Positions 34,170 through 44,587 of a stretch of DNA of 64,000 nucleotides are shown here, in pieces (the first letter of the stretch is position 1; each line of letters starts with the position of its first letter). The notes beneath the pieces are model-generated. The model had not been told where the DNA came from and did not search any database. It saw nothing but the letters and a program-made list of their open reading frames with translations. The position numbers and the translations under genes were made by a program. The DNA is taken from the NCBI RefSeq assembly GCF_000382065.1, contig NZ_KB907499.1, forward strand, positions 109,631 to 173,630, in the 5' to 3' direction. Source of the stretch: Stenotrophomonas hibiscicola ATCC 19867 (GTDB lineage Bacteria > Pseudomonadota > Gammaproteobacteria > Xanthomonadales > Xanthomonadaceae).

Positions 34170-34834
34170 GAGCGCCTCCCTGCAGAGGTCACGCCAGCGA
34201 CCTCTGCCATCGCCTCGGCAATGTTGGAATAGGCGCCGCAGCGGCAGAGGTTGCCGCTCATGCGTTCGCGCATTTCCATGTTGGTGGCCCGGGGCCGTGC
34301 GCTGACGTCCGCCTGTACATGGCTGGGGACACCCCGCTTGATCTCGTCCAGGACCGCCACCGCCGAACAGATCTGCCCCGGCGTGCAATACCCGCACTGG
34401 TAGCCATCATGCTTGATGAAAGCGGCCTGCATCGGATGCAGGTCATCGGGAGTTCCGAGGCCTTCGATGGTGGTGATGGCATCGCCCTGGTGCTGCACCG
34501 CCAGGCTGAGGCAGGCATTGATGCGCTCACCGTTGACCAGCACGGTACAGGCACCGCATTGACCGTGGTCGCAGCCCTTCTTGGTGCCGGTCAGCTTCAG
34601 ATGTTCGCGCAGGGCATCGAGCAGCGTGGTCCGGGTGTCCAGTTCAAGTTCCCGCCGCTTGCCGTTGACGGTCAAGGCCACCGTGCTGATGACCGGCGGC
34701 CTGGGCGGCGGGGGCGTCGCCAGTTCGGCGGCGAGCGATGATGCCCCCGGTGCGGCGGACATCGCCACGGTCGTGACGCCGCCGGCGATCACCTGCCGGC
34801 GCGTCAACTTCATTCCTTCATCACAACTTGGCAC
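34166..34834 (-). CDS. paoA: Aldehyde oxidoreductase 2Fe-2S subunit with Tat signal (PaoA-like)
   Basis: This 222-residue protein has a twin-arginine signal ([17 protein letters not shown]), then the plant-type 2Fe-2S motif ([16 protein letters not shown] ... ACLSL) and the second cluster motif (CGYCTPGQI ... CRCG). The Tat signal implies export of the folded complex to the periplasm. GTG at 34834 chosen because a full AGGAGGT Shine-Dalgarno stands 5 nt before it; an upstream GTG (34885) and a downstream ATG (34813) are weaker. It is the first gene of paoABC-xdhC-mocA. Confidence 0.9.
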   Translation of the reverse strand: MPSCDEGMKLTRRQVIAGGVTTVAMSAAPGASSLAAELATPPPPRPPVISTVALTVNGKRRELELDTRTTLLDALREHLKLTGTKKGCDHGQCGACTVLVNGERINACLSLAVQHQGDAITTIEGLGTPDDLHPMQAAFIKHDGYQCGYCTPGQICSAVAVLDEIKRGVPSHVQADVSARPRATNMEMRERMSGNLCRCGAYSNIAEAMAEVAGVTSAGRRS

Positions 34835-35081
34835 AGTGACCTCCTGGCGTTCGGGAAAATCCCGTGGCTGGATGGACGCGCTCACACTACCGAGGGGCCA
34901 CTATGCCCATCTGCGGGGTACAGATCTGTGAAGTCGGCGAAATGTACGAACATGATGCAGCAAGCCCGAAGAAATCGGCTGCATCCAGCCACAGCGCGGC
35001 ACTCTTGAGCCATGCGTATGCCTCACTGGATGACTCACAGTCCTGTTTGTCCCTCAGCATGAGGAACATGATGGCCCGACG
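34835..35081. other. Promoter region of pao operon
   Basis: This 247-bp gap lies before the pao operon and after the stop of a membrane-protein gene on the same strand. Several frames cross it, but none has gene-like features. No operator is recognised. Confidence 0.4.
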
Positions 35082-35813
35082 CTACAAAGGCGTTGGCTGG
35101 GAGGGCTCGGGTTCGTGGATGGAGCCCTCCAACAAGGCAACGTAGGTATCAAGCCTGGTGCGAAGGCCGATCAGCATCCAGCCCAGCAGGTACAGCAGCA
35201 CCATGGCGAAGATCAGTAGTGCACCCAGCGGGCCAACATTGAAAGCGCCCGCCCAGTCGCCCCATTTCCATCCGCGGAACTGCAGGTAGAGGGCAATCAA
35301 CAGCGGGAATGGTCCCAGCCGCTGCAGGCCGCCATACATCATGCCCATGCGCTCAATCATGTTTGTGCGCAAGGTGCTGACGAACTTGAGTCGCCGCTCG
35401 CGCTGGACGCGCGGGAATCCGCGAAGCTCGGTCACCACCGCTTGCCAGTGAGCGAAGTCTTCATCCATCTCCCGGGCGTGCGAGAGCCGCGGCTGGATGA
35501 ACTGGCGAATGCCCCTGCGGGCGGCCAGTACGCCACCGACAATGAACCCTCCGATTTCGATTGCCAGGCAGGCAACAACCACCTGGAGCACTACGCCAAG
35601 AGGCAGCCATCGATCCGGAAGCTGACCCATGAGAATGCCGATGATCGCCGCACCCACGCCGATGCGAAACGCCCACGTCTCCACCCTGCCCGCCTTGGGG
35701 TAGATGCTGTGCTCAACCAGTCCCTGCACCCGCTGGTAGAGCCAGTGGAATGTCAGTTCCTGCGAATCGGTCTTTGCCGACGGATCGAATCCGCCCCCTG
35801 CCTGCATGTCCAT
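35082..35813 (-). CDS. Hypothetical inner-membrane protein
   Basis: This 243-residue protein has four hydrophobic stretches: FRIGVGAAIIGILMGQL, LGVVLQVVVACLAIEIGGFI, LGPFPLLIALYLQF and ALLIFAMVLLYLLGWMLIGL. A basic helical loop (IQPRLSHAREMDEDFAHWQA, then RVQRERRLKFVSTLRTNM) lies between the second and third. I know no function. ATG at 35813 is chosen for AGGGG 5 nt upstream; codons to 35966 overlap the next gene. Confidence 0.65.
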   Translation of the reverse strand: MDMQAGGGFDPSAKTDSQELTFHWLYQRVQGLVEHSIYPKAGRVETWAFRIGVGAAIIGILMGQLPDRWLPLGVVLQVVVACLAIEIGGFIVGGVLAARRGIRQFIQPRLSHAREMDEDFAHWQAVVTELRGFPRVQRERRLKFVSTLRTNMIERMGMMYGGLQRLGPFPLLIALYLQFRGWKWGDWAGAFNVGPLGALLIFAMVLLYLLGWMLIGLRTRLDTYVALLEGSIHEPEPSQPTPL

Positions 35814-35892
35814 TGCATCCCCTGCCCGGCCGGCGCAGACGCCGGCCACCCCATCGTACCTGAGCGCGCTTGGGATGGCGCCCAAGCGGGAA

Positions 35893-36369
35893 TCACATAC
35901 CCAGCTCCGACAACCCCGGATGATCATCCGGGCGACGCCCCAGCGGCCAATGGAACTTGCGGTCACTCTCCTTGATCTGCAAATCGTTGATGCTCGAGAA
36001 GCGGCGCTGTATCAAGCCATCCGCGTCGAACTCCCAGTTTTCGTTGCCATAGGAACGGAACCAGTTGCCGGAGTCGTCGTGCCATTCGTAGGCGTAACGG
36101 ACAGCAATACGGTTTTCGGTAAAGGCCCAGAGCTCCTTGATCAGGCGGTACTGGAGCTCCTTGTTCCATTTGCGTGCCAGGAACTGCCGGGCTTCTTCCC
36201 GGCCGTTGGTGAACTCGGCGCGGTTACGCCACTGGGTGTCGAGCGAATAGGCAAGCGACACCTTGTCGGCATCGCGGGAGTTCCAGCCATCCTCGGCAAG
36301 ACGCACTTTCTGGGTGGCCGATTCAAGGGTGAACGGAGGAAGCGGCGGACGGGGTTGTTCTGCGGACAC
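35893..36369 (-). CDS. DUF1348 / NTF2-like protein
   Basis: This 158-residue protein matches the DUF1348 (SnoaL-like, NTF2 fold) family: [70 protein letters not shown]. These cone-shaped dimers bind small hydrophobic molecules; the reaction is not established. GTG at 36369 has a strong GGAGG 7 nt upstream. It is downstream of the TetR gene on the same strand and could be co-transcribed with it. Confidence 0.85.
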   Translation of the reverse strand: MSAEQPRPPLPPFTLESATQKVRLAEDGWNSRDADKVSLAYSLDTQWRNRAEFTNGREEARQFLARKWNKELQYRLIKELWAFTENRIAVRYAYEWHDDSGNWFRSYGNENWEFDADGLIQRRFSSINDLQIKESDRKFHWPLGRRPDDHPGLSELGM

Positions 36370-36431
36370 GGGGAGACCTCCAATCGAGATGGATACACGG
36401 ATTGCTTCAAGCGATCTGGCGTACCCAGGCG

Positions 36432-37001
36432 CTAACGCTTGGCCTGTTCCAGCAACAGCTTCGCGACATCCTTCGCAGTGTCTGCGGCGTCGTAATCACC
36501 CATCACGCGCGACAGGGTGATGGCGCCTTCCATCAGAACCAGCAGCTGACGGGCCAGGTCCGCCGGCTGCTCCACCGCCAGTTGCTCGGTAAGTTCCAGC
36601 GTGTAATCGAGCACTTTCTGCTTGTGATTCCGCGCGATCTCCCGGATCGGATCGGCAGGGTCGCCGACCTCGCCCGCGGTATTGATGAACGCACAGCCAC
36701 GATAGCCCTCGGACTGGAACCAACCCTTGAGCACGGTGAACATGCCGAGGATGCGTGCTTCCGGGGTATCAGCCTTGTCGCACTCCTGCCGGAACCAGGC
36801 CAGCCAGCGCACATCGCGCGCACTCAGCGCGGCAGCGGCCACGTCGTCCTTGTTCTCGAAGTGGCGGTAAATGCTCTTCCGCGCCACGCCGGAGGTCTTC
36901 ACCAGCAGGTCCATGCCGGTGGCGTGGATCCCGTTCTGGTAGATCAGCGCCTCGGCCGTGGCCAGGATCTTCTGGTGGGTATCGGTGCCGGCCTTGTTCA
37001 T
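36432..37001 (-). CDS. TetR-family transcriptional regulator
   Basis: This 189-residue protein has the N-terminal helix-turn-helix ([20 protein letters not shown], then [20 protein letters not shown]) and a ligand-binding C-terminal domain with [14 protein letters not shown], typical of the YxaF/AcrR-like group. It faces a chloroperoxidase-type hydrolase across 168 bp. A perfect palindrome 12 bp before its start codon suggests autorepression and probable control of the divergent gene. ATG at 37001 preferred; frame to 37076 crosses the palindrome. Confidence 0.9.
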   Translation of the reverse strand: MNKAGTDTHQKILATAEALIYQNGIHATGMDLLVKTSGVARKSIYRHFENKDDVAAAALSARDVRWLAWFRQECDKADTPEARILGMFTVLKGWFQSEGYRGCAFINTAGEVGDPADPIREIARNHKQKVLDYTLELTEQLAVEQPADLARQLLVLMEGAITLSRVMGDYDAADTAKDVAKLLLEQAKR

Positions 37002-37012
37002 GGCCACAAGGT

Positions 37013-37026
37013 AGAACGATCGTTCT
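37013..37026. promoter_or_regulatory. Perfect 14-bp palindrome AGAACGATCGTTCT, likely TetR operator
   Basis: It lies 12 bp upstream of the regulator start in the intergenic region shared with the divergent hydrolase. The length and symmetry are typical of TetR-family operators. The hydrolase start is 144 bp away, so direct repression of that gene depends on where its promoter lies. Confidence 0.65.
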
Positions 37027-37169
37027 CCCTCGTCAACAGGCGGTGGCGCGGGGCCCGTACGCGCACATCCGTGCAAGACGATCTATCAAGAAATTCGGAC
37101 TTGTCATATTCCTGGCACCTGATCGCGGGCGCAAAGTACGTCTCACCACCCACCCATGAGAGTTCCCGC

Positions 37170-38123
37170 ATGAACACTTTCGCCCGTACCCTGGCCGTTG
37201 CCGCCCTCGCCCTCTCGGTCCAGGCCGGCCTGTCCGCACAGGCCGCCGAACCGGCCAAGCCGGTCGCAGTCACCAGCATCGCGCGCACCGCCAGCTACAT
37301 CACCACCGCCGATGGCGTGCAGCTGTACTACAAGGACTGGGGCCCGAAGGACGGCCCGGTCGTGACCTTCAGCCACGGCTGGCCGCTGAACTCGGACAGC
37401 TGGGAATCGCAGATGATCTTCCTGGCCAACCACGGCTACCGCGTCATTGCCCATGACCGTCGCGGCCACGGGCGCTCCAGCCAGCCGTGGGACGGCAACG
37501 ACATGGATCACTACGCCGATGACCTGGCCACGGTGATCAATACGCTGGACCTGCACGATGTGACGCTGGTGGGCTTCTCCACCGGTGGCGGCGAAGTGGC
37601 GCGCTACATCGGCCGGCATGGCATCGGGCGAGTGAAGAAGGCGGTGCTGATCAGCTCGGTACCGCCGTTCATGCTGAAGACCGCCGACAACCCGAACGGC
37701 CTGCCGATCGAAGTGTTCGACGGCATCCGCAAGGCACAGATGGATAACCGCGCGCAGCTCTACAAGGACATCCCGTCGGGCCCGTTCTACGGCTTCAACC
37801 GTCCGGGCGCGAAGGTCTCTCAGGGGCTGATCGATGCGTGGTGGGCGCAGGGCATGCAGGGCGGCCACAAGAACACCTACGATTCGATCGCTGCGTTCTC
37901 CGCCACCGATTTCCGCGCGGACCTGAAGAAGTTTGATGTGCCCACCCTGGTCATCCACGGCGACGACGACCAGATCGTGCCGATCGATATCTCAGGCCGC
38001 CAATCGGCAAAGCTCATCAAGGGCGCCAGGCTGATTGTCTACCCTGGTGCGCCGCACGGCCTGACCGACACCCACAAGGACAAGGTCAACCAGGATCTGC
38101 TGGCGTTCCTGCAGGAAAAGTGA
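37170..38123 (+). CDS. Exported alpha/beta hydrolase, non-heme chloroperoxidase type
   Basis: This 317-residue protein has a signal peptide ([20 protein letters not shown]), then the alpha/beta-hydrolase core: [16 protein letters not shown] oxyanion region, [20 protein letters not shown], nucleophile elbow GFSTGGGE (Ser), Asp in [12 protein letters not shown] and His in [11 protein letters not shown]. This fits cofactor-free chloroperoxidases, also active as esterases or perhydrolases. Most relatives are cytosolic, so the export signal is worth noting. A strong terminator follows. Confidence 0.88.
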   Translation: MNTFARTLAVAALALSVQAGLSAQAAEPAKPVAVTSIARTASYITTADGVQLYYKDWGPKDGPVVTFSHGWPLNSDSWESQMIFLANHGYRVIAHDRRGHGRSSQPWDGNDMDHYADDLATVINTLDLHDVTLVGFSTGGGEVARYIGRHGIGRVKKAVLISSVPPFMLKTADNPNGLPIEVFDGIRKAQMDNRAQLYKDIPSGPFYGFNRPGAKVSQGLIDAWWAQGMQGGHKNTYDSIAAFSATDFRADLKKFDVPTLVIHGDDDQIVPIDISGRQSAKLIKGARLIVYPGAPHGLTDTHKDKVNQDLLAFLQEK

Positions 38124-38130
38124 GTGACCG

Positions 38131-38163
38131 GGGCTCTGTTGTGATGGCAGAGCCCTTCCTTCC
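38131..38163 (+). terminator. Rho-independent terminator after the hydrolase gene
   Basis: The stem GGGCTCTG (38131-38138) pairs with CAGAGCCC (38148-38155) around a 9-nt loop and is followed by TTCCTTCC. It starts 8 bp after the hydrolase stop codon. Confidence 0.75.
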
Positions 38164-38360
38164 CAGAAGCAGGGCTGGCACCGGAGAAGCGCCGGGTGCC
38201 GCGTCAGTGCACGATTGCGGGCGTAGGATTTCAGGCCAACGATGGAGCGTGTTCCGCACTTTGATGAAGGGTTAACCTCCAACAAAGCACACTGCGCTCT
38301 CACGGCTCTTCTCCGGCGCAGAATCCTTTGCTCCCGTGTCCAGCCCCAGACGACACGGCC

Positions 38361-38672
38361 ATGCATCCTCCCAATGCCTTCCGGATCCACGCGATCCAGC
38401 CCCTTCTTGCGCGCAATGGGGCCATCGTACGCCTCGATCAATTGCGATCCACCTGCAAGAGCTGCGGCTTGCGCTCATCAATGACTCAGGACGAGGGCAT
38501 CAAGACGAGTCCACTGGGCACGACGCTCACGTGCCCCGCGTGCGGTGCCACGGGGCTGATGGACGAGGTGGAGATATGGCACCACTGGCTCGAACAGTGC
38601 CGGCGGGAACGGATGCTGGCGCTCTTCGATCCCGCACCTGACGAACCTCTGGAGCCTGATGGCCCCGAATGA
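38361..38672 (+). CDS. Small hypothetical zinc-ribbon-like protein
   Basis: This 103-residue protein has two CxxC pairs, CKSC (about 33-36) and CPAC (about 58-61), in CKSCGLRSSM and TLTCPACGATGLMDE, suggesting a structural zinc. I recognise no named family. The ATG at 38361 has no clear Shine-Dalgarno; an in-frame start at 38328 is possible. It resembles the Cys-pair protein at 16042 in size and style. Confidence 0.5.
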   Translation: MHPPNAFRIHAIQPLLARNGAIVRLDQLRSTCKSCGLRSSMTQDEGIKTSPLGTTLTCPACGATGLMDEVEIWHHWLEQCRRERMLALFDPAPDEPLEPDGPE

Positions 38673-38715
38673 GAGCGACGCAGGGACTGTCCGGCCGGCG
38701 CCTCAGCGCCGCGCC

Positions 38716-39015
38716 TCAACCGTCGCCGGGGTGACGCCCTGCCAGGCTACCCATCGTGAAGGCGTAGCCCGCCTCCTCCAGCAACGCTCTCATGCGCAGC
38801 TCCACACGCCGGGGAGAAAGCAGGCTGTTGGGCGCGTACAGGGCATAGACGTAGCCTGCGCCGTCGATGATCTCGCGGCGCACGGCGCACTCATTGGATT
38901 CGGCAGCCTCGGACCAGACGGACATCAACCTGGCGGGACTGATGGATTGGCCGTTGCGAAGACGGAAGAACAGCCAGCGCACTCCCAGGGAACGCATCGG
39001 ATTCAACCTAGCCAT
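38716..39015 (-). CDS. Hypothetical protein (99 residues)
   Basis: The protein starts MARLNPMRSLGVRWLFFRLR with GGGGG upstream and continues NGQSISPARLMSVWSEAAES, then IDGAGYVYALYAPNSLLSPR. No family is recognised. It overlaps the upstream 71-residue gene by 13 nt, so the two are likely translated together. The longer frame to 39159 overlaps that gene and has no support. Confidence 0.5.
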   Translation of the reverse strand: MARLNPMRSLGVRWLFFRLRNGQSISPARLMSVWSEAAESNECAVRREIIDGAGYVYALYAPNSLLSPRRVELRMRALLEEAGYAFTMGSLAGRHPGDG

Positions 39016-39218
39016 TGCGAACCCCCGATGCGCCGGAAAAGGTCCCTCAGGACCTCTGGATCCAAGCGTGGATGCTCGTCTTTCGAAGAGCGCGGAAGGT
39101 CGATGCGTGCGGCGCCGTTCACCAGCGCGGGCAGATCGGACTGAAGGTCGATCCACCACCCCGCGGGCAGCCGGAGCCCCGTGCCCGTTCTATCGTAGAT
39201 GCAGATCGGAAAAGTCAT
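39003..39218 (-). CDS. Hypothetical protein (71 residues)
   Basis: The protein starts MTFPICIYDRTGTGLRLPAG after a good AGGAG. It is small and soluble-looking, with WWIDLQSDLPALVNGAARID and VLRDLFRRIGGSQ. No known domain. It forms a pair with the 99-residue gene it overlaps; the arrangement of two short overlapping genes recalls small two-component modules, but no toxin or antitoxin motif is seen. Confidence 0.55.
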   Translation of the reverse strand: MTFPICIYDRTGTGLRLPAGWWIDLQSDLPALVNGAARIDLPRSSKDEHPRLDPEVLRDLFRRIGGSQWLG

Positions 39219-39278
39219 GGCGTTGCTCCTGGATGACCCGAGCATACGCCTGCGCGATGTCAGGTGTGGATGCGACGC

Positions 39279-39548
39279 CTAGGAAGATGCCGCATCGGCG
39301 CGCTTTGCGCATTCGAATACGTGTGCTTCGTCCTGCTGGACCCTGCGGAACGACTCCAGCCAGCCGAACGCTGCGCCACGATTGTGAATCGTTTCGCCAA
39401 GCCTTCCGGTCAGGCATCGTACGCACTCCATCCCGCCAGGACTGGGCGCATCGCAGCAACGGCATTGCGCCATCGTCGTCGTTCTCTCCGGGCGGCACTG
39501 GTACATGATCTTGGTCATCAGGCTGATCGCCTGGCTTTGCGAGGACAT
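39279..39548 (-). CDS. Hypothetical protein with two CxxC pairs
   Basis: This 89-residue protein contains CRCC (about 30-33) and CVRC in MAQCRCCDAPSPGGMECVRC, a likely zinc-binding knuckle, then a helical tail (GAAFGWLESFRRVQQDEAHV). ATG at 39548 is preceded by GGGAG; the frame upstream to 39794 covers a different gene. Unknown function. Confidence 0.5.
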   Translation of the reverse strand: MSSQSQAISLMTKIMYQCRPERTTTMAQCRCCDAPSPGGMECVRCLTGRLGETIHNRGAAFGWLESFRRVQQDEAHVFECAKRADAASS

Positions 39549-39606
39549 GCGCGCTCCCTGTCTGCTGCGCGGAAGCAGCCGCGCGGCGCGCGGCTCCTCC
39601 TGTTCC

Positions 39607-39822
39607 TCAGCGGCGGGTATCGCCGCCGAGACCGCCCTTCTTTTCATCCGCTGGCTTCGGGCTCTCGCGATCCTTGTTGTCCTGCTGCTGTTGCTGTCCT
39701 TGCTTGCCGGGCTCCTCCCTGCCGGGTTCGCCCCCCTCGCCCTGCCCCTGCTGTGCAGGCTGTTCTGCTTCAGCGGACGCGTTGGAGCGGTCATTCCTGT
39801 TCTGTTCGGGGACGCTGTTCAT
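39607..39822 (-). CDS. Small disordered, Gln/Glu/Gly-rich protein
   Basis: This 71-residue, highly hydrophilic protein starts MNSVPEQNRNDRSNASAEAE, with a run of Gln in the middle and a KKGGLGGDTRR end. Low complexity of this kind is typical of stress-induced hydrophilins. GGAG lies before the ATG at 39822. It is divergent from the 93-residue gene at 39976. Confidence 0.5.
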   Translation of the reverse strand: MNSVPEQNRNDRSNASAEAEQPAQQGQGEGGEPGREEPGKQGQQQQQDNKDRESPKPADEKKGGLGGDTRR

Positions 39823-39975
39823 TTCGATTCTCCGCCGCAGCAAGTCTGCTGCCGATTGACTGTGGGCGTGTCGCCGTTACGGGAACGTACGGGGACGCGT
39901 CCCATATGAACAAGGGTCATGAACAGGCCCGCAGCAACAAGCGTGTACAGTGGAGTTTCGAAAAGGGGTAACGCC

Positions 39976-40257
39976 ATGATCCATGGAAGAAGCAAGCACG
40001 TTGTCGACGTCGAGCGCGAGCTGGCCCACTGGAAAATCGCGTTCAACCTGGGCGCCCTGCCCGCGATGAGCTTCCGATATGAAGTGGCGCCCGTTATCCG
40101 GCTTGCCTGCGATATCTATGTGAGAGATCCGCATGGCACCCGGTCGGCATGGATGGACGATCTGCAGGGCAGGCTTGCGAAGCGATCGAGCCTGCGCGGC
40201 CATCCTGGCGCAGCGGAGATTGCCGATCGGTGCTGGTCCCTGCTTGGCTGCGCCTAG
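39976..40257 (+). CDS. Hypothetical protein (93 residues)
   Basis: The protein starts MIHGRSKHVVDVERELAHWK after AGGGG. It has segments FNLGALPAMSFRYEVAPVIR and LACDIYVRDPHGTRSAWMDD. No family is recognised. The TAG stop lies in a CCTAGG palindrome that also supplies the stop of the convergent gene. Confidence 0.5.
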   Translation: MIHGRSKHVVDVERELAHWKIAFNLGALPAMSFRYEVAPVIRLACDIYVRDPHGTRSAWMDDLQGRLAKRSSLRGHPGAAEIADRCWSLLGCA

Positions 40258-40574
40258 GCGCGGCTGGCTGCGTGATTCCGCTCGCGCATCAACTCATCAT
40301 TCAGTACGTGGACAATGGACATCACCGCGTCGGCAAGTCCACGGGAATCGCTGATGGATCCGTAGAAGTAGATCCTGGCGCCTTCAATGCGAACATCCGC
40401 CAGCTGGAGCTGGGACGCCAGGGCCCTGCACTTGATGAGGAACATCTCTGTCCAGCGAGCGCCCGGCGCCAGATCCAGCAGCGCGGTGATGGCTTCGTCG
40501 GTGGATGCGTCTACACGCTCATGCAACAACGGGACATCGAAGCCGACGATTCTTGGGAGCATGGAAGCGTTCAC
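40254..40574 (-). CDS. Hypothetical protein (106 residues)
   Basis: The soluble-looking protein reads [20 protein letters not shown], then [20 protein letters not shown] and [20 protein letters not shown], and seems a compact mixed alpha/beta fold. GTG at 40574 has AGAGG 8 nt upstream; ATG at 40562 is equally possible. Its stop overlaps the convergent stop at 40255-40257. Unknown function. Confidence 0.5.
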   Translation of the reverse strand: MNASMLPRIVGFDVPLLHERVDASTDEAITALLDLAPGARWTEMFLIKCRALASQLQLADVRIEGARIYFYGSISDSRGLADAVMSIVHVLNDELMRERNHAASRA

Positions 40575-40653
40575 CTGACCATCCTCTCGCTGATGGGCGC
40601 TGCGAGTACTCCCACAGTACAACAGAATGCATGCAGCCCCAGATGAGATGGCG

Positions 40654-43305
40654 TCAGCTGGCCAGCCCCAGCTCGCGCGCAAGGAACGGCGCAGTCCTGC
40701 TTCGCTTGGCGCGGGCCACCTGTTGCGGCGTGCCCTTCGCCACGATGGTGCCACCCGCGCCGCCTGCCCCTGGCCCGACATCAATCACCCAGTCCGCCTG
40801 TGCGACAGAACGCATGTCGTGCTCGATCATCACCACGGTGTTGCCAGCCTCCACCAGCCGTTGCAGCTGCGCCAGCAACCTGTCCGCGTCCGATGCATGA
40901 AGGCCGGTGGTGGGCTCATCCAGCACATACAGCGTGCGCCCGCGCTGGCTGCGCTGCAGCTCTGTGGCCAACTTGATGCGTTGCGCCTCGCCACCTGAAA
41001 GTTCGGTGGCTGGCTGGCCCAGCCGCAGGTAGCCCAGGCCGATCTCCTGCAGCAGCTGCAGCGGGCGGGCGATGGCCTCTTCTCCGGCGAAGAACGCATG
41101 GGCCTGGTCCACCGTCATCTGCAGGACCTCGGCAATGTTGCGGCCGTTCCACTGCACCCTCAGCGTGGCTTCGTTGTAGCGGGCGCCGTGGCAGGTGGGG
41201 CATGGTGCATAGACGCTGGGCATGAACAGCAGTTCGACGCTGACGAAGCCCTCGCCTTCGCAGGTTTCGCATCGGCCCTTGGCCACGTTGAACGAAAAGC
41301 GGCCCGCGTTGAATCGGCGGCGGCGCGCGTCGGGTGTCGCGGCGAACAGCTTCCGCACGTGGTCGAACAAGCCCGTGTAGGTAGCCAGGTTGGAGCGTGG
41401 CGTGCGGCCGATGGGCTTCTGGTCTACCTGCACCACGCGCTGGATGGCATCCACATCGCCAGCAAGCTGGCCCCGAGTGGCTTCGATCACGGTGGGTCCA
41501 TCCGTGGGCGCGCTGTCGGCGCTGTCGTCTACCGTCTCGTGCCCCAGGTGCAGCAGCATCAGCTCAGGCAGCGCCTGCGCCATCAGGCTGGACTTGCCCG
41601 ATCCGGAAATGCCGGTCACTGCGGTCAGCAGCCCCAGCGGTACCTGCGCGTCCACACCGTGCAGGTTGTGGCGATGGATGCCTTTCAGCGCCAGCCAGCA
41701 GTTGGCACTGCGCTGCCGGCTGGCTGGCGCAGGCACCTGGTCGAACAGGTACTGCGCCGTGCGCGAATCCTGAACGTTGCGCAGGCCATCCGGCTGGCCA
41801 CTGTAGAGAACGCGTCCGCCATGCTCTCCTGCCTGCGGGCCCACATCCACCAGCCACTGCGCGCGGCGCATCAGCTCCAGATCATGTTCAACGACAAACA
41901 CCGAGTTACCGCCGTCGCGCAGCCGTTCCAGCGCGTCGTACAGCGCCTGGCTGTCGGCCGGATGCAGGCCGGCCGAGGGTTCGTCGAGTACGTACAGCAC
42001 GCCGAACAGCAACGAGCTGAGCTGGGTGGCCAAGCGCAGGCGCTGCAGCTCGCCGGCCGACAGCGTGGGCGTGGCGCGATCCAGCGAGAGATGGCCCAGG
42101 CCGAGCGCGCGCAGTTGCCCCACCCGCGCCATGACCCCACCCGCCAGGCGTTGTGCCGCCAAGCGCTTTTCCTCAGACAAGGCTGAGGTCAGGCGCACGT
42201 CGGGGGCGCCTTCGTGGGTCGCGCGGCCACTTGCTGCCCGCTTGGCGCGATCGCGGGGCGTTGCACGCCTGCTGGAACGCGCGCCGTGGCTGTGTGCACT
42301 GAAGTCGCCCCGCGCGATGGGCTCGAGCAACACCGCCAGCTGGTCCAGCGGCAGCCGCAGGAACTCGCCGATGTCCACGCCTGCGAAGGTGACCGAGAGC
42401 GCTTCCGGTTTCAGGCGCTTTCCGTTGCAGGCGGGGCACAGCCTGCCTTCCATGTAGCGCGACACACGCTTGCGCATCAGCGCGCTCTGGGTGTTGGCAA
42501 AAGTGTGCAGCACGTAGTGGCGTGCGCCGGTGTACGTGCCCATGTAGCTGGGCTCCAGCTTGCACTTGAGCGCGGCGCGGGTCTCGGCGGGCGTGAAGCC
42601 GGCATAGACCGGCACGGTCGGGGTTTCCTCAGTGAACAGGATCCAGTCGCGGTCCTTCTTCGGCAGCTTCTTCCACGGCACATCGATGTCGTAGCCCAGC
42701 GTGACCAGAATGTCGCGCAGGTTCTGGCCATGCCATGCCGGTGGCCAGGAGGCGATGGCGCGCTCGCGGATGCTCAGCGATGGGTCCGGCACCATCAGCG
42801 CTTCGGTCACCTCGTAGACGTGCCCCAGGCCGTGGCAGGTGCTGCAGGCACCCTGTGGGGTGTTGGGCGAGAAGTCTTCGGCGTACAGCATGGGCTGGTG
42901 GGCCGGGTAGGCCCCTGCCCGCGAGTACATCATGCGCACCAGGCTGGACAACGTCGTCACGCTGCCCACCGATGAGCGCGCATTGCTGGCACCGCGTTGC
43001 TGCTGCAGGGCGACCGCCGGTGGCAGCCCGTCAATGGCATCCACGTCGGGCACGCCGGCCTGATCGATCAGGCGTCGCGCGTAGGGCGCGACGGATTCGA
43101 AGTAGCGCCGCTGCGCCTCGGCGAAGACCGTGCCGAAGGCCAGCGAGGACTTGCCGGACCCCGACACGCCGGAGAACACCACCAGTGCATTGCGTGGAAT
43201 GGAGACATCGACATTCTTCAGGTTGTGCTCGCGCGCACCGCGGACCTCGATGCAGCCGCTGGCTGCGGCAGCACATGACGACTCGCCAAAGGGAGTGTTG
43301 GACAT
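40654..43305 (-). CDS. UvrA-family ATPase, shorter class II (UvrA2-like)
   Basis: This 883-residue protein has two ABC modules: Walker [10 protein letters not shown] near residue 47 and GISGSGKSS in the second half, signatures [13 protein letters not shown] and [13 protein letters not shown], Walker [14 protein letters not shown] and [13 protein letters not shown], plus zinc-finger cysteines ([16 protein letters not shown] ... CPTCHGAR). It is somewhat shorter than housekeeping UvrA and has a basic insert ([15 protein letters not shown]). Class II proteins help tolerate DNA-binding drugs or damage, apparently without full UvrB contact. AGGA is 9 nt before the ATG. Confidence 0.88.
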   Translation of the reverse strand: MSNTPFGESSCAAAASGCIEVRGAREHNLKNVDVSIPRNALVVFSGVSGSGKSSLAFGTVFAEAQRRYFESVAPYARRLIDQAGVPDVDAIDGLPPAVALQQQRGASNARSSVGSVTTLSSLVRMMYSRAGAYPAHQPMLYAEDFSPNTPQGACSTCHGLGHVYEVTEALMVPDPSLSIRERAIASWPPAWHGQNLRDILVTLGYDIDVPWKKLPKKDRDWILFTEETPTVPVYAGFTPAETRAALKCKLEPSYMGTYTGARHYVLHTFANTQSALMRKRVSRYMEGRLCPACNGKRLKPEALSVTFAGVDIGEFLRLPLDQLAVLLEPIARGDFSAHSHGARSSRRATPRDRAKRAASGRATHEGAPDVRLTSALSEEKRLAAQRLAGGVMARVGQLRALGLGHLSLDRATPTLSAGELQRLRLATQLSSLLFGVLYVLDEPSAGLHPADSQALYDALERLRDGGNSVFVVEHDLELMRRAQWLVDVGPQAGEHGGRVLYSGQPDGLRNVQDSRTAQYLFDQVPAPASRQRSANCWLALKGIHRHNLHGVDAQVPLGLLTAVTGISGSGKSSLMAQALPELMLLHLGHETVDDSADSAPTDGPTVIEATRGQLAGDVDAIQRVVQVDQKPIGRTPRSNLATYTGLFDHVRKLFAATPDARRRRFNAGRFSFNVAKGRCETCEGEGFVSVELLFMPSVYAPCPTCHGARYNEATLRVQWNGRNIAEVLQMTVDQAHAFFAGEEAIARPLQLLQEIGLGYLRLGQPATELSGGEAQRIKLATELQRSQRGRTLYVLDEPTTGLHASDADRLLAQLQRLVEAGNTVVMIEHDMRSVAQADWVIDVGPGAGGAGGTIVAKGTPQQVARAKRSRTAPFLARELGLAS

Positions 43306-43482
43306 CTCAGCATTCCTGCAATCGGTGGGCGGATCGCGCATGGTGCGCCCGCGGAGCCATTGTCGCCGCTGCGGAGTGAATGGCGCGAGGGCGCCGGAGG
43401 CGGGATGTTGTCTTCACCTCCCCTTCGTACGGCGTTGCCCAGCCAGGGGCTAGCGTGGGGTGCCCACACATCGGAGGCCCTC

Positions 43483-43761
43483 ATGCACCCCGACGTACTT
43501 GGCTGGGCCGCCACGGCGGTGCTGATGGCAACCCTGATCCGGCAGATGGTGAAGCAGTGGCAGTCGTCCCACCCGGAAGCCGTATCCAGGTGGCTGTTCG
43601 CGGGCCAGATGACCGCTTCTGCGCTGTTCACGGTGTACAGCGCGATGCTGGGGAGCGTGGTCTTCGTGGTGACCAATGCGATGCTGCTGTTGACGGCGGC
43701 GGTGGGCCAGGTGATGGCGTGGCGCCGCCGCGGCCGACGCCGGGCTCCTCCACCCTGCTGA
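43483..43761 (+). CDS. Small membrane protein, PQ-loop/SemiSWEET-like
   Basis: This 92-residue protein has three hydrophobic helices (VLGWAATAVLMATLIRQM; WLFAGQMTASALFTVYSAML; VVFVVTNAMLLLTAAVGQVM), the half-unit layout of SemiSWEET/PQ-loop proteins. The usual PQ dipeptide is not present; RQMVKQWQ stands in its place. Transport of a small solute is possible but not shown. A perfect CGGAGG precedes the ATG. Divergent from the uvrA-like gene. Confidence 0.65.
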   Translation: MHPDVLGWAATAVLMATLIRQMVKQWQSSHPEAVSRWLFAGQMTASALFTVYSAMLGSVVFVVTNAMLLLTAAVGQVMAWRRRGRRRAPPPC

Positions 43762-43865
43762 TTGTTAACGCGTGTTGCCCGAAGGTTTACATCACGTTGC
43801 CCCACTCTTGATGGGGCCGCTCACAGCGCACTCCTATGCTGGGCCCGCCACCTGAGGGGTGGTGA

Positions 43866-44557
<692 letters not shown>

Positions 44558-44587
44558 GGTCGCGGCTCCGGCGGCTACCTGCGCCTA

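Noticed and set aside
37156-37173. A five-codon leader ORF (MRVPA) overlapping the hydrolase start
   Set aside because: The overlap ATGA is tidy, but there is no attenuator structure and so short a frame is expected by chance.
38716-39218. The 13-nt-overlapping gene pair as a toxin-antitoxin module
   Set aside because: Size and overlap fit, but no toxin or DNA-binding motif can be seen in either protein.
41098-42186. A 362-codon open frame on the + strand
   Set aside because: It is antisense to the uvrA-like gene and has no recognisable domain.
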